DNA from: Allobosea sp. 67-29 | GTDB lineage: Bacteria; Pseudomonadota; Alphaproteobacteria; Rhizobiales; Beijerinckiaceae | NCBI RefSeq assembly: GCF_001898115.1 | Contig: NZ_MKSQ01000007.1 | Span: 124,001-188,000, forward strand | Reading direction: 5' to 3' | Length of the DNA: 64,000 nt | Shown: one piece after another, positions 51,434 to 62,227 of the stretch | How positions within the stretch are numbered: position 1 is the first letter of the stretch | How the letters are laid out: every line of letters begins with the position of its first letter | Notes under the pieces: model-generated | Databases searched by the model: none | Told to the model about the DNA's origin: nothing | The model's input: only the letters and a program-made list of their open reading frames with translations | Made by a program: the position numbers and the translations under genes

Positions 51434-52503
51434 TGCGCGAGACGAGCGACGAACCCGACCGGCTGCCGATCGCCCCGCACCCCCGTGAGACGCTGGCGCT
51501 CGTCGGCCACGCTGCGCAGGAGCGTGCCTTCCTCGATGCCTTGCGCGGCGGGCGGATGCATCACGCCTGGCTCCTGGGCGGGCCGCAGGGCGTCGGCAAG
51601 GCGACCTTCGCCTACCGCGCCGCCCGCTTCATGCTCGCGGCCGGCGACCCGCTGCGGAGGGCGGCGGGCAGCGACAGCCTCGCCATGCCGGAAAGCGATC
51701 CGGCGACGCGGCGCGTCATCGCCCGCTCGCATCCGGACCTGCATCTTCTTCGGCGCAGCCTGAAGCCCGACGGCAAGAGTTACACCAGCAACATTCCCGT
51801 CGATGCGGCGCGGCGCGTCATCGATCGCTTCGGCGCGAGCGCGGCCGAAGGCGGCTGGCGCGTCTGTATCGTCGACTCCGCCGAGGACATGGACCGGCCG
51901 ACCGCCAATGCGCTGCTGAAGCTGCTCGAGGAGCCGCCGCCGCGCGCTCTGTTCCTGATCGTCGCGCATGCGCCGGGCCGGCTGCTGCCGACGATCCGCT
52001 CGCGTTGTCGCCTCCTCGGCTTCGAGCCGCTGACCGCGGATGATGTGGTGGCGGCCGGGCGCACGGCCCTGGAGCGCATGGACGCGCCTTTCGACCTATC
52101 CGCCCTGGAGCGGGCAGCCTCGCTCGCCGAGGGCTCGGTGAGGCGCGCGCTCACCTATGTCGACCCCGAAACCCTGGCCTTGGTCGAGAGCGTCAGGGCC
52201 CGGCTCGATGCGCTGCCTCGGATCGACCTCGGCGCCGTGCTGGCCCTTGCCGAGGATGTCGCCGGCAAGGCCGGCGAGCGTGACTTCGCCGTGATGATCG
52301 AGACGGTCCAGGGCTGGCTCTCCGACCATCTTCATGCCCATGCTGCGGCGCAACCGGCGCGCCTTGCACCGCTGGCGGAGGTATGGGAAAAGCTGGAGCG
52401 TTCGGCGCGCGAGGTCGAGACCTACAATCTCGACCGACGCCCGCTGGTGATGTCGATGTTTCATGATCTGTCGGCTGCGGTTTCCCGCTCGCGCGCAGCG
52501 TGA
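51433..52503 (+). CDS. holB: DNA polymerase III subunit delta-prime
   Basis: Clamp-loader subunit of 356 residues. AAA+ fold with P-loop-like GGPQGVGKATF, sensor and arginine-finger region LLKLLEEPPPRALFLIV and TIRSRCR. As in other alphaproteobacteria, no zinc cysteines are obvious. Coupled to tmk by TGATG. Confidence 0.93.
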   Translation: MRETSDEPDRLPIAPHPRETLALVGHAAQERAFLDALRGGRMHHAWLLGGPQGVGKATFAYRAARFMLAAGDPLRRAAGSDSLAMPESDPATRRVIARSHPDLHLLRRSLKPDGKSYTSNIPVDAARRVIDRFGASAAEGGWRVCIVDSAEDMDRPTANALLKLLEEPPPRALFLIVAHAPGRLLPTIRSRCRLLGFEPLTADDVVAAGRTALERMDAPFDLSALERAASLAEGSVRRALTYVDPETLALVESVRARLDALPRIDLGAVLALAEDVAGKAGERDFAVMIETVQGWLSDHLHAHAAAQPARLAPLAEVWEKLERSAREVETYNLDRRPLVMSMFHDLSAAVSRSRAA

Positions 52504-52524
52504 AGCGAAGCTCTCGGACAGACG

Positions 52525-54084
52525 ATGGCCACGGCCCCGAAATTCTACCTGACGACCGCGATCCACTACACCAACGGGCCGCCGCATATCGGCCACGCCT
52601 ACGAGATGGTGGCGGCGGACGCGATCGCCCGCTTCAAGCGGCTCGACGGCTACGACGTCTTCGCCATGACCGGCACCGACGAGCACGGCCAGAAGGTCGC
52701 GCGCACGGCGGCCCAGAACGGCCTGTCGCCGAAGGAGTTCGTCGATAAGATCGCCGGGCGCTTCCAGGAGATGGAGCGCTCGCTCGGCTGCTCCTTCGAC
52801 CGCTTCATCCGCACCACGGACACCGACCATCTGCCCTCGACGCAGGAGCTCTGGCGGCGGATGGAGGCCAATGGCGACATCTATCTCGCCAAATATTCCG
52901 GCTGGTACTCGGTGCGGGACGAAGCCTTCTACGGCGAGGAGGAGACGACCCTCCAGCCCGATGGCACGCGCCTGGGCGGGCAGGGCACTCCTGTCGAGTG
53001 GATCGAGGAGGAGAGCTACTTCTTCCGCCTCGCCAAATACCAGGACGCGCTGCTGAAGCTTTATGAAGACGTCCCGGACTTCATTTCGCCGGAGACGCGG
53101 AGGAACGAGATCGTGTCCTTCGTGAAGGGCGGGCTCGAAGATCTCTCGATCAGCCGCACGACCTTTGACTGGGGTCTTCCCGTGCCGGGCGACCCGAAGC
53201 ACGTCATGTATGTCTGGGTCGATGCGCTCAACAACTACCTGACCGGAACGGGTTTTCCCGATCCGCAGAGCCCCCGCGCGCATTATTGGCCGGCCGATGT
53301 CCACATCATCGGCAAGGATATCGTGCGCTTCCACGCGGTCTACTGGCCGGCCTTCCTGATGTCGGCCGGTCTGCCACTGCCCAAGCGCGTCTTCGGCCAC
53401 GGCTTCCTGCTCAACAAGGGCGCCAAGATGTCGAAGTCGCTTGGCAATGTCGTCGACCCCTTCGACCTCACCGCGACCTATGGCGTCGACCAGTTGCGCT
53501 ATTTCTTCCTGCGCGAGGTCTCCTTCGGCCAGGACGGCAATTACAGCCACGACGCCATCGTCGGCCGGATCAACGCCGATCTCGCCAATGATCTCGGCAA
53601 TCTGGCGCAGCGCTCGCTCTCGATGATCGCCAAGAACTGCGAGGGCAGGGTGCCTGCGCCCGGTACGCTGACGGAAGCCGACGAGGCCATGCTCGCCATG
53701 GCAGACGGCGCGCTCGTCAGGGCGCGTGCGGCGATGCAGGATTTCGCGCTACACACGGTGTTGGCCGAGATCTGGGCGGTGGTGGCGGAAGCCAACCGCT
53801 ATTTCGCCGGCAACGAGCCTTGGCGCCTGACCAAGAGCGACCCTGCCCGCCGCGATACGGTGCTCTATGTCACGATCGAGGTGATCCGGCAGGTCTCGAT
53901 CCTGGTGCAGCCGGTGATGCCGGTGGCGGCCGGCAAGCTGCTCGACCTGCTCGCCATCGCCTCCGAGGCACGCAGCTTCGCTTCCCTTGGCAACGCCGGA
54001 CGTCTGGCGAGCGGCGCGCCGCTGCCGGCGCCAAGCGCGGTCTTTCCGCGCTATGTCGAGCCCGAAGACGGTCAGGCCGCGTGA
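52525..54084 (+). CDS. metG: Methionyl-tRNA synthetase
   Basis: Class I aminoacyl-tRNA synthetase of 519 residues: HIGH motif as HIGHAYE near residue 21, KMSKS as AKMSKSLGN near residue 300, and the anticodon-binding helical domain after residue 390. It lacks the zinc knuckle and C-terminal EMAP-like tail, that is the short MetG2-type form. Stop overlaps the tatD start. Confidence 0.95.
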   Translation: MATAPKFYLTTAIHYTNGPPHIGHAYEMVAADAIARFKRLDGYDVFAMTGTDEHGQKVARTAAQNGLSPKEFVDKIAGRFQEMERSLGCSFDRFIRTTDTDHLPSTQELWRRMEANGDIYLAKYSGWYSVRDEAFYGEEETTLQPDGTRLGGQGTPVEWIEEESYFFRLAKYQDALLKLYEDVPDFISPETRRNEIVSFVKGGLEDLSISRTTFDWGLPVPGDPKHVMYVWVDALNNYLTGTGFPDPQSPRAHYWPADVHIIGKDIVRFHAVYWPAFLMSAGLPLPKRVFGHGFLLNKGAKMSKSLGNVVDPFDLTATYGVDQLRYFFLREVSFGQDGNYSHDAIVGRINADLANDLGNLAQRSLSMIAKNCEGRVPAPGTLTEADEAMLAMADGALVRARAAMQDFALHTVLAEIWAVVAEANRYFAGNEPWRLTKSDPARRDTVLYVTIEVIRQVSILVQPVMPVAAGKLLDLLAIASEARSFASLGNAGRLASGAPLPAPSAVFPRYVEPEDGQAA

Positions 54085-54884
54085 TGCTGATCGATACGCA
54101 TTGCCATCTCGACTTCCCGGATTTCGCCGAGGACCTGCCGGCCTATGTGGCGCGGGCCGAGGCCGCCGGGGTCGGCCGGATGGTGACGATCTCGACACGG
54201 GTTGCTCGCTTTGCCGATTATGCCGCGATCGCCGAGCGCTTTCCGTCGGTCTGGTTCTCCGTCGGCACGCATCCGCATCAGGCGCATGAGGAGCTCGACG
54301 TCACCGCCGAGCGCCTCGTCGACTTGTCGCGTCACCCGCGCTGCGTCGCCATCGGCGAAGCCGGGCTCGACTATCACTACGACTCGAGCCCGCGCGAGGC
54401 GCAGGCACAAGGCTTGCGAACCCATATCGCCGCTGCCCGGATCACGCAGCTGCCATTGGTGATCCATTCGCGCGAAGCCGACGACGACATGGCCGCGATC
54501 CTGCGCGAGGAGATGGGGAAGGGCGCCTTCCCTGCCATTCTGCACTGCTTCACCGCCGGCGAGGCGCTGGCGATGACCGGTGTCGAACTCGGCCTGTATG
54601 TTTCGTTCTCCGGTATCCTGACATTCAAGACCTCGGAAAACCTGCGCCGCATAGCGCGCATGGTCCCGCGCGAGCGCCTGCTGGTCGAGACGGATGCGCC
54701 TTATCTTGCGCCTGTACCGTTCAGAGGAAAACGTAACGAACCCTCTTACGTCGTTGAAACCGCGAAGGTCCTTGCCGATGCGATCGGCCTCTCGTTCGAC
54801 GAGGCGGCGCGGATGACGACGGAAAACGCACGACGCTGCTACTGGAAGATGGACCACGCCGCACCGGTGGCGCAGGTCGCCTGA
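54084..54884 (+). CDS. tatD: TatD-family metal-dependent hydrolase (DNase-like)
   Basis: TIM-barrel hydrolase of 266 residues: IDTHCHLDFPDF, GEAGLDYHYD, VIHSREA, HCFTAG and TDAPYLAP are the family metal and catalytic motifs. Family members act as 3'-5' exonucleases on DNA or quality-control nucleases. Overlaps metG by one base (TGATG). Confidence 0.93.
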   Translation: MLIDTHCHLDFPDFAEDLPAYVARAEAAGVGRMVTISTRVARFADYAAIAERFPSVWFSVGTHPHQAHEELDVTAERLVDLSRHPRCVAIGEAGLDYHYDSSPREAQAQGLRTHIAAARITQLPLVIHSREADDDMAAILREEMGKGAFPAILHCFTAGEALAMTGVELGLYVSFSGILTFKTSENLRRIARMVPRERLLVETDAPYLAPVPFRGKRNEPSYVVETAKVLADAIGLSFDEAARMTTENARRCYWKMDHAAPVAQVA

Positions 54885-54891
54885 ACCGGCG

Positions 54892-55695
54892 ATGGCGCTG
54901 ACGGTCACGATCCTCGGGTGCGGCTCTTCCGGCGGTGTACCGCGGCCGGGCTCCGGCTGGGGGGCCTGCGACCCGACAGATTCCCGCAATCGGCGGCGGC
55001 GCTGCTCGATCTTGGTGGAGCGCTCGGGCCCTAACGGCACGACCCGCGTTCTGGTCGACACCACGCCGGACCTGCGCGAGCAATTGCTGTCGGCCGAGGT
55101 GCCGGCGCTCGATGGCGTGCTGATGACGCACGCTCATGCCGACCATACCCACGGCATCGACGACCTTCGCGCGCTGGTCCTGCATATGCGCCGGCGCATT
55201 CGCCTCTATGCGGACACGCCGACGCAAGAAGCGCTGCGCACACGTTTCGGCTATCTCTTCGAGACGCCGCCCGGCAGCTATTATCCGCCGATCCTGGACA
55301 TGGACGAGATCAATGCCGGCCATGCCCAGACGATCGAGGGCGCCGGCGGACCGATCGATGCATTGCCGTTCCGGGTCGAGCATGGTCCGAACTACGAGGC
55401 GCTCGGTTTCCGCTTCGGCGATCTGGCCTATCTGCCGGATGTCAGCCTGATCCCGCCGGCGGCAATGGAGACGATGGCCGGGCTCGACACGCTGATCCTC
55501 GACTGCCTGCGCGAGACCCCGCATCCGAGCCATTTCCATCTGGCCGAGTCGCTGGAGGCGATTGCGCTGCTGAAGCCGAGACGCGCCGTCCTCACGAACC
55601 TCCACGTCGATCTGGATTATCGCAGCCTTTCCAACCGCTTGCCGGACGACATCGAAGTGGCGTTCGACGGCATGGTCATCCGGGCGAAGGGCTGA
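54892..55695 (+). CDS. Metallo-beta-lactamase-fold phosphodiesterase (PhnP-like)
   Basis: A 267-residue hydrolase with TILGCGSSGGVPRPG at the N-terminus, HAHADHTHGIDD as metal motif, and late LDCLRETPHPSHFHL. The GCGSSxGVP start is that of PhnP/cyclic-phosphate phosphodiesterase-type and related RNA-processing enzymes. It follows tatD by seven bases. Specific substrate unknown. Confidence 0.85.
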   Translation: MALTVTILGCGSSGGVPRPGSGWGACDPTDSRNRRRRCSILVERSGPNGTTRVLVDTTPDLREQLLSAEVPALDGVLMTHAHADHTHGIDDLRALVLHMRRRIRLYADTPTQEALRTRFGYLFETPPGSYYPPILDMDEINAGHAQTIEGAGGPIDALPFRVEHGPNYEALGFRFGDLAYLPDVSLIPPAAMETMAGLDTLILDCLRETPHPSHFHLAESLEAIALLKPRRAVLTNLHVDLDYRSLSNRLPDDIEVAFDGMVIRAKG

Positions 55696-55899
55696 CAGCG
55701 TCACGTCCATTCGATCTGCGTCTTCATTTAAGTTCCATAATATGTCTTATGCGAATCGAATATTGCCGCACCGGCGGTGCGCGCCGCGCCGTCCTCGCCT
55801 GCGCAGGCGTCTGTATCCGGAAGGCTTGGCGGCATCGTAGGCTTGCGCGCTGCGCGCTAGCGGTCCGCCTGCGCCGAGTCGACCTCCTGGAGTGAACGC
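55696..55899. other. Intergenic region before the M20 peptidase gene
   Basis: Contains an AT-rich part (TTTAAGTTCCATAATATG) likely to hold the promoter, then CGCACCGGCGGTGCG and GCCTGCGCAGGC, two short inverted repeats. No supported gene. Confidence 0.35.
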
Positions 55900-57189
55900 A
55901 TGTCCCTCGACCCTGCCCTGCGCGACCGCATCCTCGCCGCCGTGGATGCGGGCTTCGACGAGCAGATCAGATATACCCAGGACCTGGTCCGCTTCGCTTC
56001 GACGCGTGGGCAGGAGCAGGCCGTGCAGGACTTCGTCTTCCGCGCCATGAAGGAGCGCGGCTACGCCATGGATCGCTTCGCGATGGACAGGGAGGCGATC
56101 GCCGCGCATCCCGGCGGCGCGCCGTTCTCGGATACGCATTCCCAGGCACCGATCGTCGTCGGCATTCACCGCCCACGTGTCGAGAAAGGCCGCTCGCTCA
56201 TCCTGCAGGCACATGTCGACGTGGTCCCTGCCGGCCCGCGCGATCAGTGGACGCATGCGCCGTTCGACCCGGTGATCGAGGGCGACTGGATGTACGGCCG
56301 CGGCAGCGCCGACATGAAGGCGGGGGCCGGCGCGAACCTGTTCTGCCTCGACGCATTGAAACGTATCGGCTTGCAGCCGGCGGCGACGGTGTATGTCCAG
56401 TCGGTGGTGGAGGAGGAATCAACCGGCAACGGCGCGCTGATGACGCATCTGCGCGGCTATCGCGCCGATGCGGCACTGATCCCGGAACCCGAGCAGGAAA
56501 TGCTGGCCCGGGCCAATATCGGCGTGCTCTGGTTCCAGTTCGAGGTTCGCGGCGTGCCGGCGCATGTGCGCGAGATGGGCACGGGCGCGAACGCGATCGA
56601 TGCCGCCTACCGGATCGTCGCCGCGCTGCGCGGGCTGGAAGCCGAACTCAACGCCGAGAAGGTCGGTCGCCGTCATTTCGAGGATGAACCGCACCCGCTC
56701 AATCTGAATATCGGCAAGATCGAGGGCGGCGACTGGGCCTCCTCCGTGCCCTGCTGGTGCAAGGTCGATTGCCGCATCGGCCTCTATCCCGGCGTCACCG
56801 CGCAGGAGATCGCCCAGCGGGTCGAGGATTGCATCCGTGCAGCGTCGCGGAGCGACTCCTTCCTCGCCAACAACCCGCCGAAGGTGACCTTCAACGGGTT
56901 CTGGGCCGAAGGTTACGTGCTCGAGCCCGGGAGCGAGGCGGAGGCTGTGCTCGGACGGGCGCATGAGGCGGCCATCGGCAAGCCGCTGCGCTCCTTCATG
57001 ACGGCCGCCTATCTGGATGCCCGTGTCTACGCGCTCTACGACCGGATTCCGGCGCTCTGCTACGGCCCGTCCGGCGAAGGCATCCATGCCTTCGACGAAC
57101 GCGTCAGCCTGGCTTCGGTCAAGCGCATTACCGGCGCCATGGCGCTGTTCATCGCGGAATGGTGCGGGTTGGAGAGCGCCGACAGCTGA
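55900..57189 (+). CDS. M20-family metallopeptidase/deacylase (ArgE/DapE-like)
   Basis: Amidohydrolase of 429 residues. Metal motifs: LQAHVDVVPAG, GRGSADMKAG, VEEESTGNGA and the late HAFDERVS (in the family the last ligand His). A dimerisation domain is inserted at about 210-330 (FEVRGVPAHVREMGTGANAID). It cleaves N-acyl or peptide bonds; the linked peptide transporter and amidase suggest a scavenging role. GGAG precedes the ATG. Confidence 0.88.
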   Translation: MSLDPALRDRILAAVDAGFDEQIRYTQDLVRFASTRGQEQAVQDFVFRAMKERGYAMDRFAMDREAIAAHPGGAPFSDTHSQAPIVVGIHRPRVEKGRSLILQAHVDVVPAGPRDQWTHAPFDPVIEGDWMYGRGSADMKAGAGANLFCLDALKRIGLQPAATVYVQSVVEEESTGNGALMTHLRGYRADAALIPEPEQEMLARANIGVLWFQFEVRGVPAHVREMGTGANAIDAAYRIVAALRGLEAELNAEKVGRRHFEDEPHPLNLNIGKIEGGDWASSVPCWCKVDCRIGLYPGVTAQEIAQRVEDCIRAASRSDSFLANNPPKVTFNGFWAEGYVLEPGSEAEAVLGRAHEAAIGKPLRSFMTAAYLDARVYALYDRIPALCYGPSGEGIHAFDERVSLASVKRITGAMALFIAEWCGLESADS

Positions 57190-57194
57190 GCGCG

Positions 57195-58670
57195 TCAGTC
57201 CGCCGCCACATGGATGGCTGGCCGCCGGCCGTCGTTCCAGCGCCCCTCCAGCGCGCGCTCGACCTGGGCCGCCAGCTGAAGCAGCAGGCCGTCATTGGCT
57301 TGTCGCGCCTGTGCCTGGATGCCGAAAGGCAATCCGTTCTCCTGCCGGCCCATCGGCATCGATAGCGCGGGAATCCCGCACAGATTGGACAAGGGCGTAT
57401 AGGCGAAGAACCGCCAGAGATTGCCGAACCAGTCGAGCACGTCGGGATTGTCGCTGGTCGTCAGATAGTCGCGGGTGCCGATCTTCGGTGTCGGCAAGGC
57501 GGTGATCGGCGTCAGGATGACGTCCCATGTCTCGAAGAAGGCTCCGAAGCCGCGCGCCGTGCTGTTGAACACCGCCTGCATCCGGTAACGCTCGGCATAG
57601 GACATGTCCCTGCCCGCTTCCCAGATCCGGATATTCATCGGCTCGATCAGCTCTTCCGGCGGTCTGGCCAAGCCCCGCGCTTCGAGCAAACCGGCAATGA
57701 CCTGCGCAAAATTGCTGATATAGCAGGTCGTCTGCGCCGCGAAAGCGGCCCTGAGGTCGACATCCGGCAACGCCCAGTCGACGTGGTGGCCGAGCTCCGC
57801 GAGGAACCGCCCTGCCCGTTCCAGCTCGGACACGATGGCGGGCGTCGCGCGATAGTCCCCCCATTCGTGCGACAGGGCGATGCGCAACGGCGGAGGATCG
57901 CGCCGGATCAGCGTGGAATAAGGCTCCGGGGCGGCCCAGTACGGCATGAACTCGCCCGGAGCGCCGCCGCGGCACGCGTCGACGAAGGCGGCGGTGTCGC
58001 GCACGCTGCGGCTCTGGCAACCCTGCGTCGAGACATAGCCGGTGATGTCCGACAGGCCAGGCGCGATCGAGAAGACGCCGCGGGACGCCTTGAGCCCGAT
58101 ATTGCCGTTGAAACCGGCGGGAATCCTGATCGAGCCGCCGCCATCGGTGGCATGCGACAGCGGCAGGACGCCTGCCGCTACCACCGCCGCCGTGCCGGCG
58201 GACGAGCCGCAGGTGGTGTAGTCGGTGTTCCAGGGATTGCGGGTGATGTAGACGGCGGGATTCTCGGCGGAGCTGCAGACGCCGAATTCCGGCGTGGTCG
58301 TCCGGCCCATCAGGTTGAGACCGGCCTTGCGCATCCGTCCGGTCAGCCAGGCGTCGGCGGCCGGGCGGTTGCCGCGCATGAACAGCGAACCCTGCTCCTG
58401 CAGTCTTCCTTTCAGCGTCGGGCCGAGATCCTTCATCAGGAAGGGCACCCCGGCGAACGGGCCTGACGGGTCGAGCCCGTCCCCGAGCGGATCGGACACG
58501 ACGTCCTCGAAGATCTCGACCACGGCGCTGAGCGCCGGATTGGTCCGCGCGATGCCGGCCGCAGCTTGCCGCGCGAGTTCCGTGGGCGTCAGTTCCCCGT
58601 TGCGCACACGCGCGGCCAGGCCGGTCGCGTCATGGGAGCTCCACTCCTCCCAGCTCATTGCCAAGGTCAT
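57195..58670 (-). CDS. Amidase (amidase-signature family)
   Basis: A 491-residue serine hydrolase with the Ser-cisSer-Lys triad: Lys in FLMKDLG, cis-Ser in GGGSIRIPAGF and nucleophile Ser in TTCGSSAGTAAVVAAG. It hydrolyses an amide whose identity is not visible. The start may be the internal ATG four codons later (MSWEEW). It lies downstream of, and on the same strand as, the ABC transporter genes, possibly co-transcribed, and faces the peptidase convergently with a six-base gap. Confidence 0.9.
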   Translation of the reverse strand: MTLAMSWEEWSSHDATGLAARVRNGELTPTELARQAAAGIARTNPALSAVVEIFEDVVSDPLGDGLDPSGPFAGVPFLMKDLGPTLKGRLQEQGSLFMRGNRPAADAWLTGRMRKAGLNLMGRTTTPEFGVCSSAENPAVYITRNPWNTDYTTCGSSAGTAAVVAAGVLPLSHATDGGGSIRIPAGFNGNIGLKASRGVFSIAPGLSDITGYVSTQGCQSRSVRDTAAFVDACRGGAPGEFMPYWAAPEPYSTLIRRDPPPLRIALSHEWGDYRATPAIVSELERAGRFLAELGHHVDWALPDVDLRAAFAAQTTCYISNFAQVIAGLLEARGLARPPEELIEPMNIRIWEAGRDMSYAERYRMQAVFNSTARGFGAFFETWDVILTPITALPTPKIGTRDYLTTSDNPDVLDWFGNLWRFFAYTPLSNLCGIPALSMPMGRQENGLPFGIQAQARQANDGLLLQLAAQVERALEGRWNDGRRPAIHVAAD

Positions 58671-58709
58671 GCCGATGCCCTCATCCGCGGCTCGCTCCGA
58701 AGCGTCGGT

Positions 58710-60329
58710 TCAGCCTTCGCCGGTCGCGAAATCGCGGCCGGGGGCGGCCTCGATCAGGCTGCGGGTATAGGCGTGGGCCGGGGCGGCGAAGACATCCGCG
58801 GTGCGGCCCTGTTCCACCACCCTGCCCTTTTCCATCACCACCAGGCGGTCGCAGATCTGGGCGGCGACGCGCAGGTCGTGGGTGATGAACAGGATGGCGA
58901 GATCGAAGCGTTTCTGAACATCGTCGAGCAGGGCGAGCACCTGCTTCTGCACCGAGACGTCCAGCGCCGAGACGGCCTCGTCGGCGATCAGAATCTCCGG
59001 CTCCATCGCCAGCGCGCGCGCGATCGCGATGCGTTGGCGCTGGCCGCCTGAGAACTGGTGCGGATAGCGCGCCAGAGCCGAGGGCTGCAGGCCGACGAGC
59101 TCCATCAGTTCGCGAGCGCGAGCGAGCGCGACCGACCGGCTCTGGCCGAAATTGACGGGGCCTTCGATGATCGACTCGCCCACCTTGCGCCGTGGATTGA
59201 GCGAGCGGAAGGGATCCTGGAACACCACCTGGATCTTGCGCCTGTAAGGCCGCAGGCGGCGCTCGGAGAGCCGCGCGATGTCGATGTCCGGCACCAGGAT
59301 CTGACCTTCGCTCGGCGGCATCAGCCGCGCGACGCAGCGTGCCACCGTGGTCTTTCCCGAGCCGGACTCGCCGACGATCCCGACCGTCTCGCCACGGCGC
59401 ACGCGGATGCCGACACCGGCGGCGGCCGCAACCACGCGCTCCTTGCTGAACAGCCCGCCGGAACGGTAGGTCTTGCCGAGCCCGGTGGTCTCCAGGGCCA
59501 TCGGCCCCGCCGGTTCGGGCCGTTGCGCAGGCTTCAGCACCGGCACAGCCGCGATCAGCATGCGCGTATAGGGGTGCTTCGGCTGTCGCAGCACCTGCGC
59601 CGCAGGCCCCTGCTCGACCACGCGCCCCTTTTCCATCACCACCACCCGATCGGCGATCTCGGATACGACGCCGAAATCATGGGTGATGAACAGCACGCCC
59701 GTGCCGCGCCGCTCCTGCATCTCCTTGATGAGCTTGAGGATCTGCGCCTGCGTCGTGACGTCGAGCGCGGTCGTCGGCTCGTCGGCGATCAGCAGTGCGG
59801 GGTCGAGGATCAGGGCCGCCGCGATCATCACGCGCTGGCGCTGGCCGCCGGAGATCTGGTGCGGATAGGAGGCGTGCATGCGCTCGGGATCGGGCAGGCG
59901 CATCGCTTCGAGCATGGCGAGCACCCGGGCACGGCGCTGCGGCTGGTCGAGATCGGTGTGAATGCGCAGCACCTCCTCGATCTGGTCGCCAATCGTCAGC
60001 ACGGGGTTGAGCGCGGTCATCGGCTCCTGGAAGATCATCGCCATGCGGTCGCCTCGCAGGGCGCGCAAGCGCTGGGGCGAAGCGGCGAGCAGATCCTCAC
60101 CTTCCAGCCGGATCGCTCCCGCCACGGGCTTCAGCACTTTCGCCAGCAGTCCCATCACCGAGAATGCCGTAACCGACTTTCCCGAGCCGGACTCGCCGAC
60201 CACGCAGACGATCTCCCCCCTGCCGACGCTGAGCGAGACGTCCTCGACCGCATGCGGCCTGTCGCCGCCGCCAGGCAGCGCGATGGTGAGGCCCGAGACC
60301 TCCAGCACAGGATCCGTTTCGACGCTCAT
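58710..60329 (-). CDS. Peptide ABC transporter ATPase, two ATP-binding domains fused (DppD-DppF type)
   Basis: A 539-residue protein with two complete nucleotide-binding domains: first P-loop GESGSGKS near residue 46, signature ISGGQRQR, Walker B LLIADEPT; second P-loop GESGSGKT near residue 325, signature [20 protein letters not shown]. Peptide-type importers with fused ATPases are common in Hyphomicrobiales. Two oppABC-type membrane genes follow upstream on the same strand; start overlaps the permease stop. Confidence 0.92.
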   Translation of the reverse strand: MSVETDPVLEVSGLTIALPGGGDRPHAVEDVSLSVGRGEIVCVVGESGSGKSVTAFSVMGLLAKVLKPVAGAIRLEGEDLLAASPQRLRALRGDRMAMIFQEPMTALNPVLTIGDQIEEVLRIHTDLDQPQRRARVLAMLEAMRLPDPERMHASYPHQISGGQRQRVMIAAALILDPALLIADEPTTALDVTTQAQILKLIKEMQERRGTGVLFITHDFGVVSEIADRVVVMEKGRVVEQGPAAQVLRQPKHPYTRMLIAAVPVLKPAQRPEPAGPMALETTGLGKTYRSGGLFSKERVVAAAAGVGIRVRRGETVGIVGESGSGKTTVARCVARLMPPSEGQILVPDIDIARLSERRLRPYRRKIQVVFQDPFRSLNPRRKVGESIIEGPVNFGQSRSVALARARELMELVGLQPSALARYPHQFSGGQRQRIAIARALAMEPEILIADEAVSALDVSVQKQVLALLDDVQKRFDLAILFITHDLRVAAQICDRLVVMEKGRVVEQGRTADVFAAPAHAYTRSLIEAAPGRDFATGEG

Positions 60330-61252
60330 CGGCCGGCCATCTTCGGATCGAGCGTGTCACGCAGGCCGTCGCCCAGGATGTTCACGGCGAGCACCGTCAG
60401 TCCCAGGAAGATGCCGGGGTAGAGGATGTTGTGCGGAAACACGCGAAAGAGATTGCGCCCCTCGGCCATGATGTTGCCCCAGCTCGGCGTCTCCGGCGGG
60501 ATGCCGATGCCGAGGAAGGAAAGGATAGCCTCGACGAGTATGGCGGAAGCCGCGATGAAGGTGCCCTGCACGATCAGCGGTGCGGTGGTGTTCGGCAGGA
60601 TGTGGCGCACCATCAGCTTGGGCAGGCGTGTGCCGGCCATGATCGCGGCCTCGACATAGGGCTCCTCGCGCACCGAGAGGACGATCGATCGCACCAGCCG
60701 GACGACGCGCGGGATCTCGGGCACGATGATCGCGACGATGACGGCGAGCAGCCCCGCCCGGAACAGCGAGACCACGGCGATGGCGAGCAGGATGCCCGGG
60801 ATCGCCATCAACCCGTCCATCACGCGCATGATCGGCCCGTCGAGAATGCGTACATAGCCGGCCAGAAGGCCGATGACGAGGCCGATCGCGATGCTGGCGA
60901 TGGCAACCGCGAGTGCGATCACCAGCGAGATGCGCGCGCCGTAGACCACCCGGCTGTAGACGTCGCGGCCGAGGGAATCGGTCCCCATCCGGTGGGTGAA
61001 GGTCGAGCTTGCGCCGTCCTCCGCGCGGATGGTCCGTTCGAAGCCCGGCTTCTTGTTGCGCGCGACCGGGTTGATCGCGGTCGGGTCGATGGTGCCGAGC
61101 TGCGGGGCGAGCAGCCCGATCAGCGTCATCAGCACGAGCACGGAGCCGCCGATGAGCACGGAGATATTGGTCAGGAGCCGGCGCAGGACGCCCCGGCCCG
61201 AGGAGGCGGGTTCATCGGCGACCGGCGCCAGCAGGGTCGGCTCGGCGCTCAA
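60326..61252 (-). CDS. Peptide ABC transporter permease (DppC/OppC-type)
   Basis: A 308-residue inner-membrane protein with about six helices and the EAA-loop motif EAAIMAGTRLPKLMVRHILPN. An N-terminal extension (about 20 residues) precedes the first helix. The start is TTG that overlaps the upstream permease stop (TTGA); no better ATG is available. It forms the channel with the DppB-like protein. Confidence 0.9.
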   Translation of the reverse strand: MSAEPTLLAPVADEPASSGRGVLRRLLTNISVLIGGSVLVLMTLIGLLAPQLGTIDPTAINPVARNKKPGFERTIRAEDGASSTFTHRMGTDSLGRDVYSRVVYGARISLVIALAVAIASIAIGLVIGLLAGYVRILDGPIMRVMDGLMAIPGILLAIAVVSLFRAGLLAVIVAIIVPEIPRVVRLVRSIVLSVREEPYVEAAIMAGTRLPKLMVRHILPNTTAPLIVQGTFIAASAILVEAILSFLGIGIPPETPSWGNIMAEGRNLFRVFPHNILYPGIFLGLTVLAVNILGDGLRDTLDPKMAGR

Positions 61253-62190
61253 TAGCGGATCCTCGGGTCGAACAGGCTGTAGGTCAGGTCGATCAGCAGG
61301 TTGATCCCGACATAGATGCCGGAGAACAGCAGGATCACGGCCTGGATCGTCGGGTAGTCGCGCGCCAGCACGGCATCGACAGTGAGGCGGCCGAGGCCGG
61401 GTATCGCGAAGACGCTCTCGGTCACCACGACGCCGCCGATCAGCAGGGCGATGCCGATGCCGACCACCGTGACGATCGGCACGGCGGCGTTCTTCAGCGC
61501 GTGGCGGAACAGGATCTTGCGCTCGACCTGCCCCTTGGCGCGCGCGGTGCGGATGTAGTCCTCGTTCAGCACTTCGAGCACGCTTGCCCGCGTCATCCGC
61601 GCGATCAGCGCGACATAGATCACCGAGAGCGTCAGCGAAGGCAGGACGAGCCGCTGCAGATACCCGCCGAAGCCGGCCGAGATCGGCTGGTAGCCCTGCA
61701 CCGGAAACCATCCCAGGGTGATCGCGAAGAGATAGATCAGCATGTAGCCGATCACGAAGACCGGGACCGAGAAGCCCAGCACCGAGAAGCCCATCACGAT
61801 GCGGTCGATCCAGGAGCCGTGCTTGTAGGCGGCGAGCACGCCGAGCGGGATCGCGACGCAGATCGCGATCAGCATGGTCGCGAAGGCGAGCGACAGCGTC
61901 GGCTCGATGCGCCCGAGGATGAGCTCCGAGATCGGCTTCTTGAAGAAGAAGGATTCGCCGAGATTGCCCGAGAGCAGGTTCTTCGCCCAGATCGTGAACT
62001 GGGCGAGGATCGGCTGATCGAGTCCGAGCCGGTTGCGCACCAGCGCGATCTGCTCGGAGCTGGCATTGTCGCCGGCGATGACCGCCGCGGGATCGCCCGG
62101 CGTCAGCCGCAGCATCAGGAAGACCAGCACGGCGACGATCACCAGGACCGGGATCGCCGCCAGCAGGCGCCGCAGAATATAGCCCGGCAT
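61249..62190 (-). CDS. Peptide ABC transporter permease (DppB/OppB-type)
   Basis: A 313-residue permease: N-terminal GYILRRLLAAIPVLVIVAVL, large periplasmic stretch, and the EAA loop EDYIRTARAKGQVERKILFRH. Starts 38 bases after the binding-protein stop. Partner of the following permease. Confidence 0.92.
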   Translation of the reverse strand: MPGYILRRLLAAIPVLVIVAVLVFLMLRLTPGDPAAVIAGDNASSEQIALVRNRLGLDQPILAQFTIWAKNLLSGNLGESFFFKKPISELILGRIEPTLSLAFATMLIAICVAIPLGVLAAYKHGSWIDRIVMGFSVLGFSVPVFVIGYMLIYLFAITLGWFPVQGYQPISAGFGGYLQRLVLPSLTLSVIYVALIARMTRASVLEVLNEDYIRTARAKGQVERKILFRHALKNAAVPIVTVVGIGIALLIGGVVVTESVFAIPGLGRLTVDAVLARDYPTIQAVILLFSGIYVGINLLIDLTYSLFDPRIRY

Positions 62191-62227
62191 CAGGCCAGGT
62201 TCCGGCGAGGAAGGAGCCGCATCCGCC

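Noticed and set aside
55742..55840. A 32-codon arginine-rich frame before the M20 peptidase gene
   Set aside because: Composition looks like a by-product of GC-rich DNA and no ribosome-binding site is seen.
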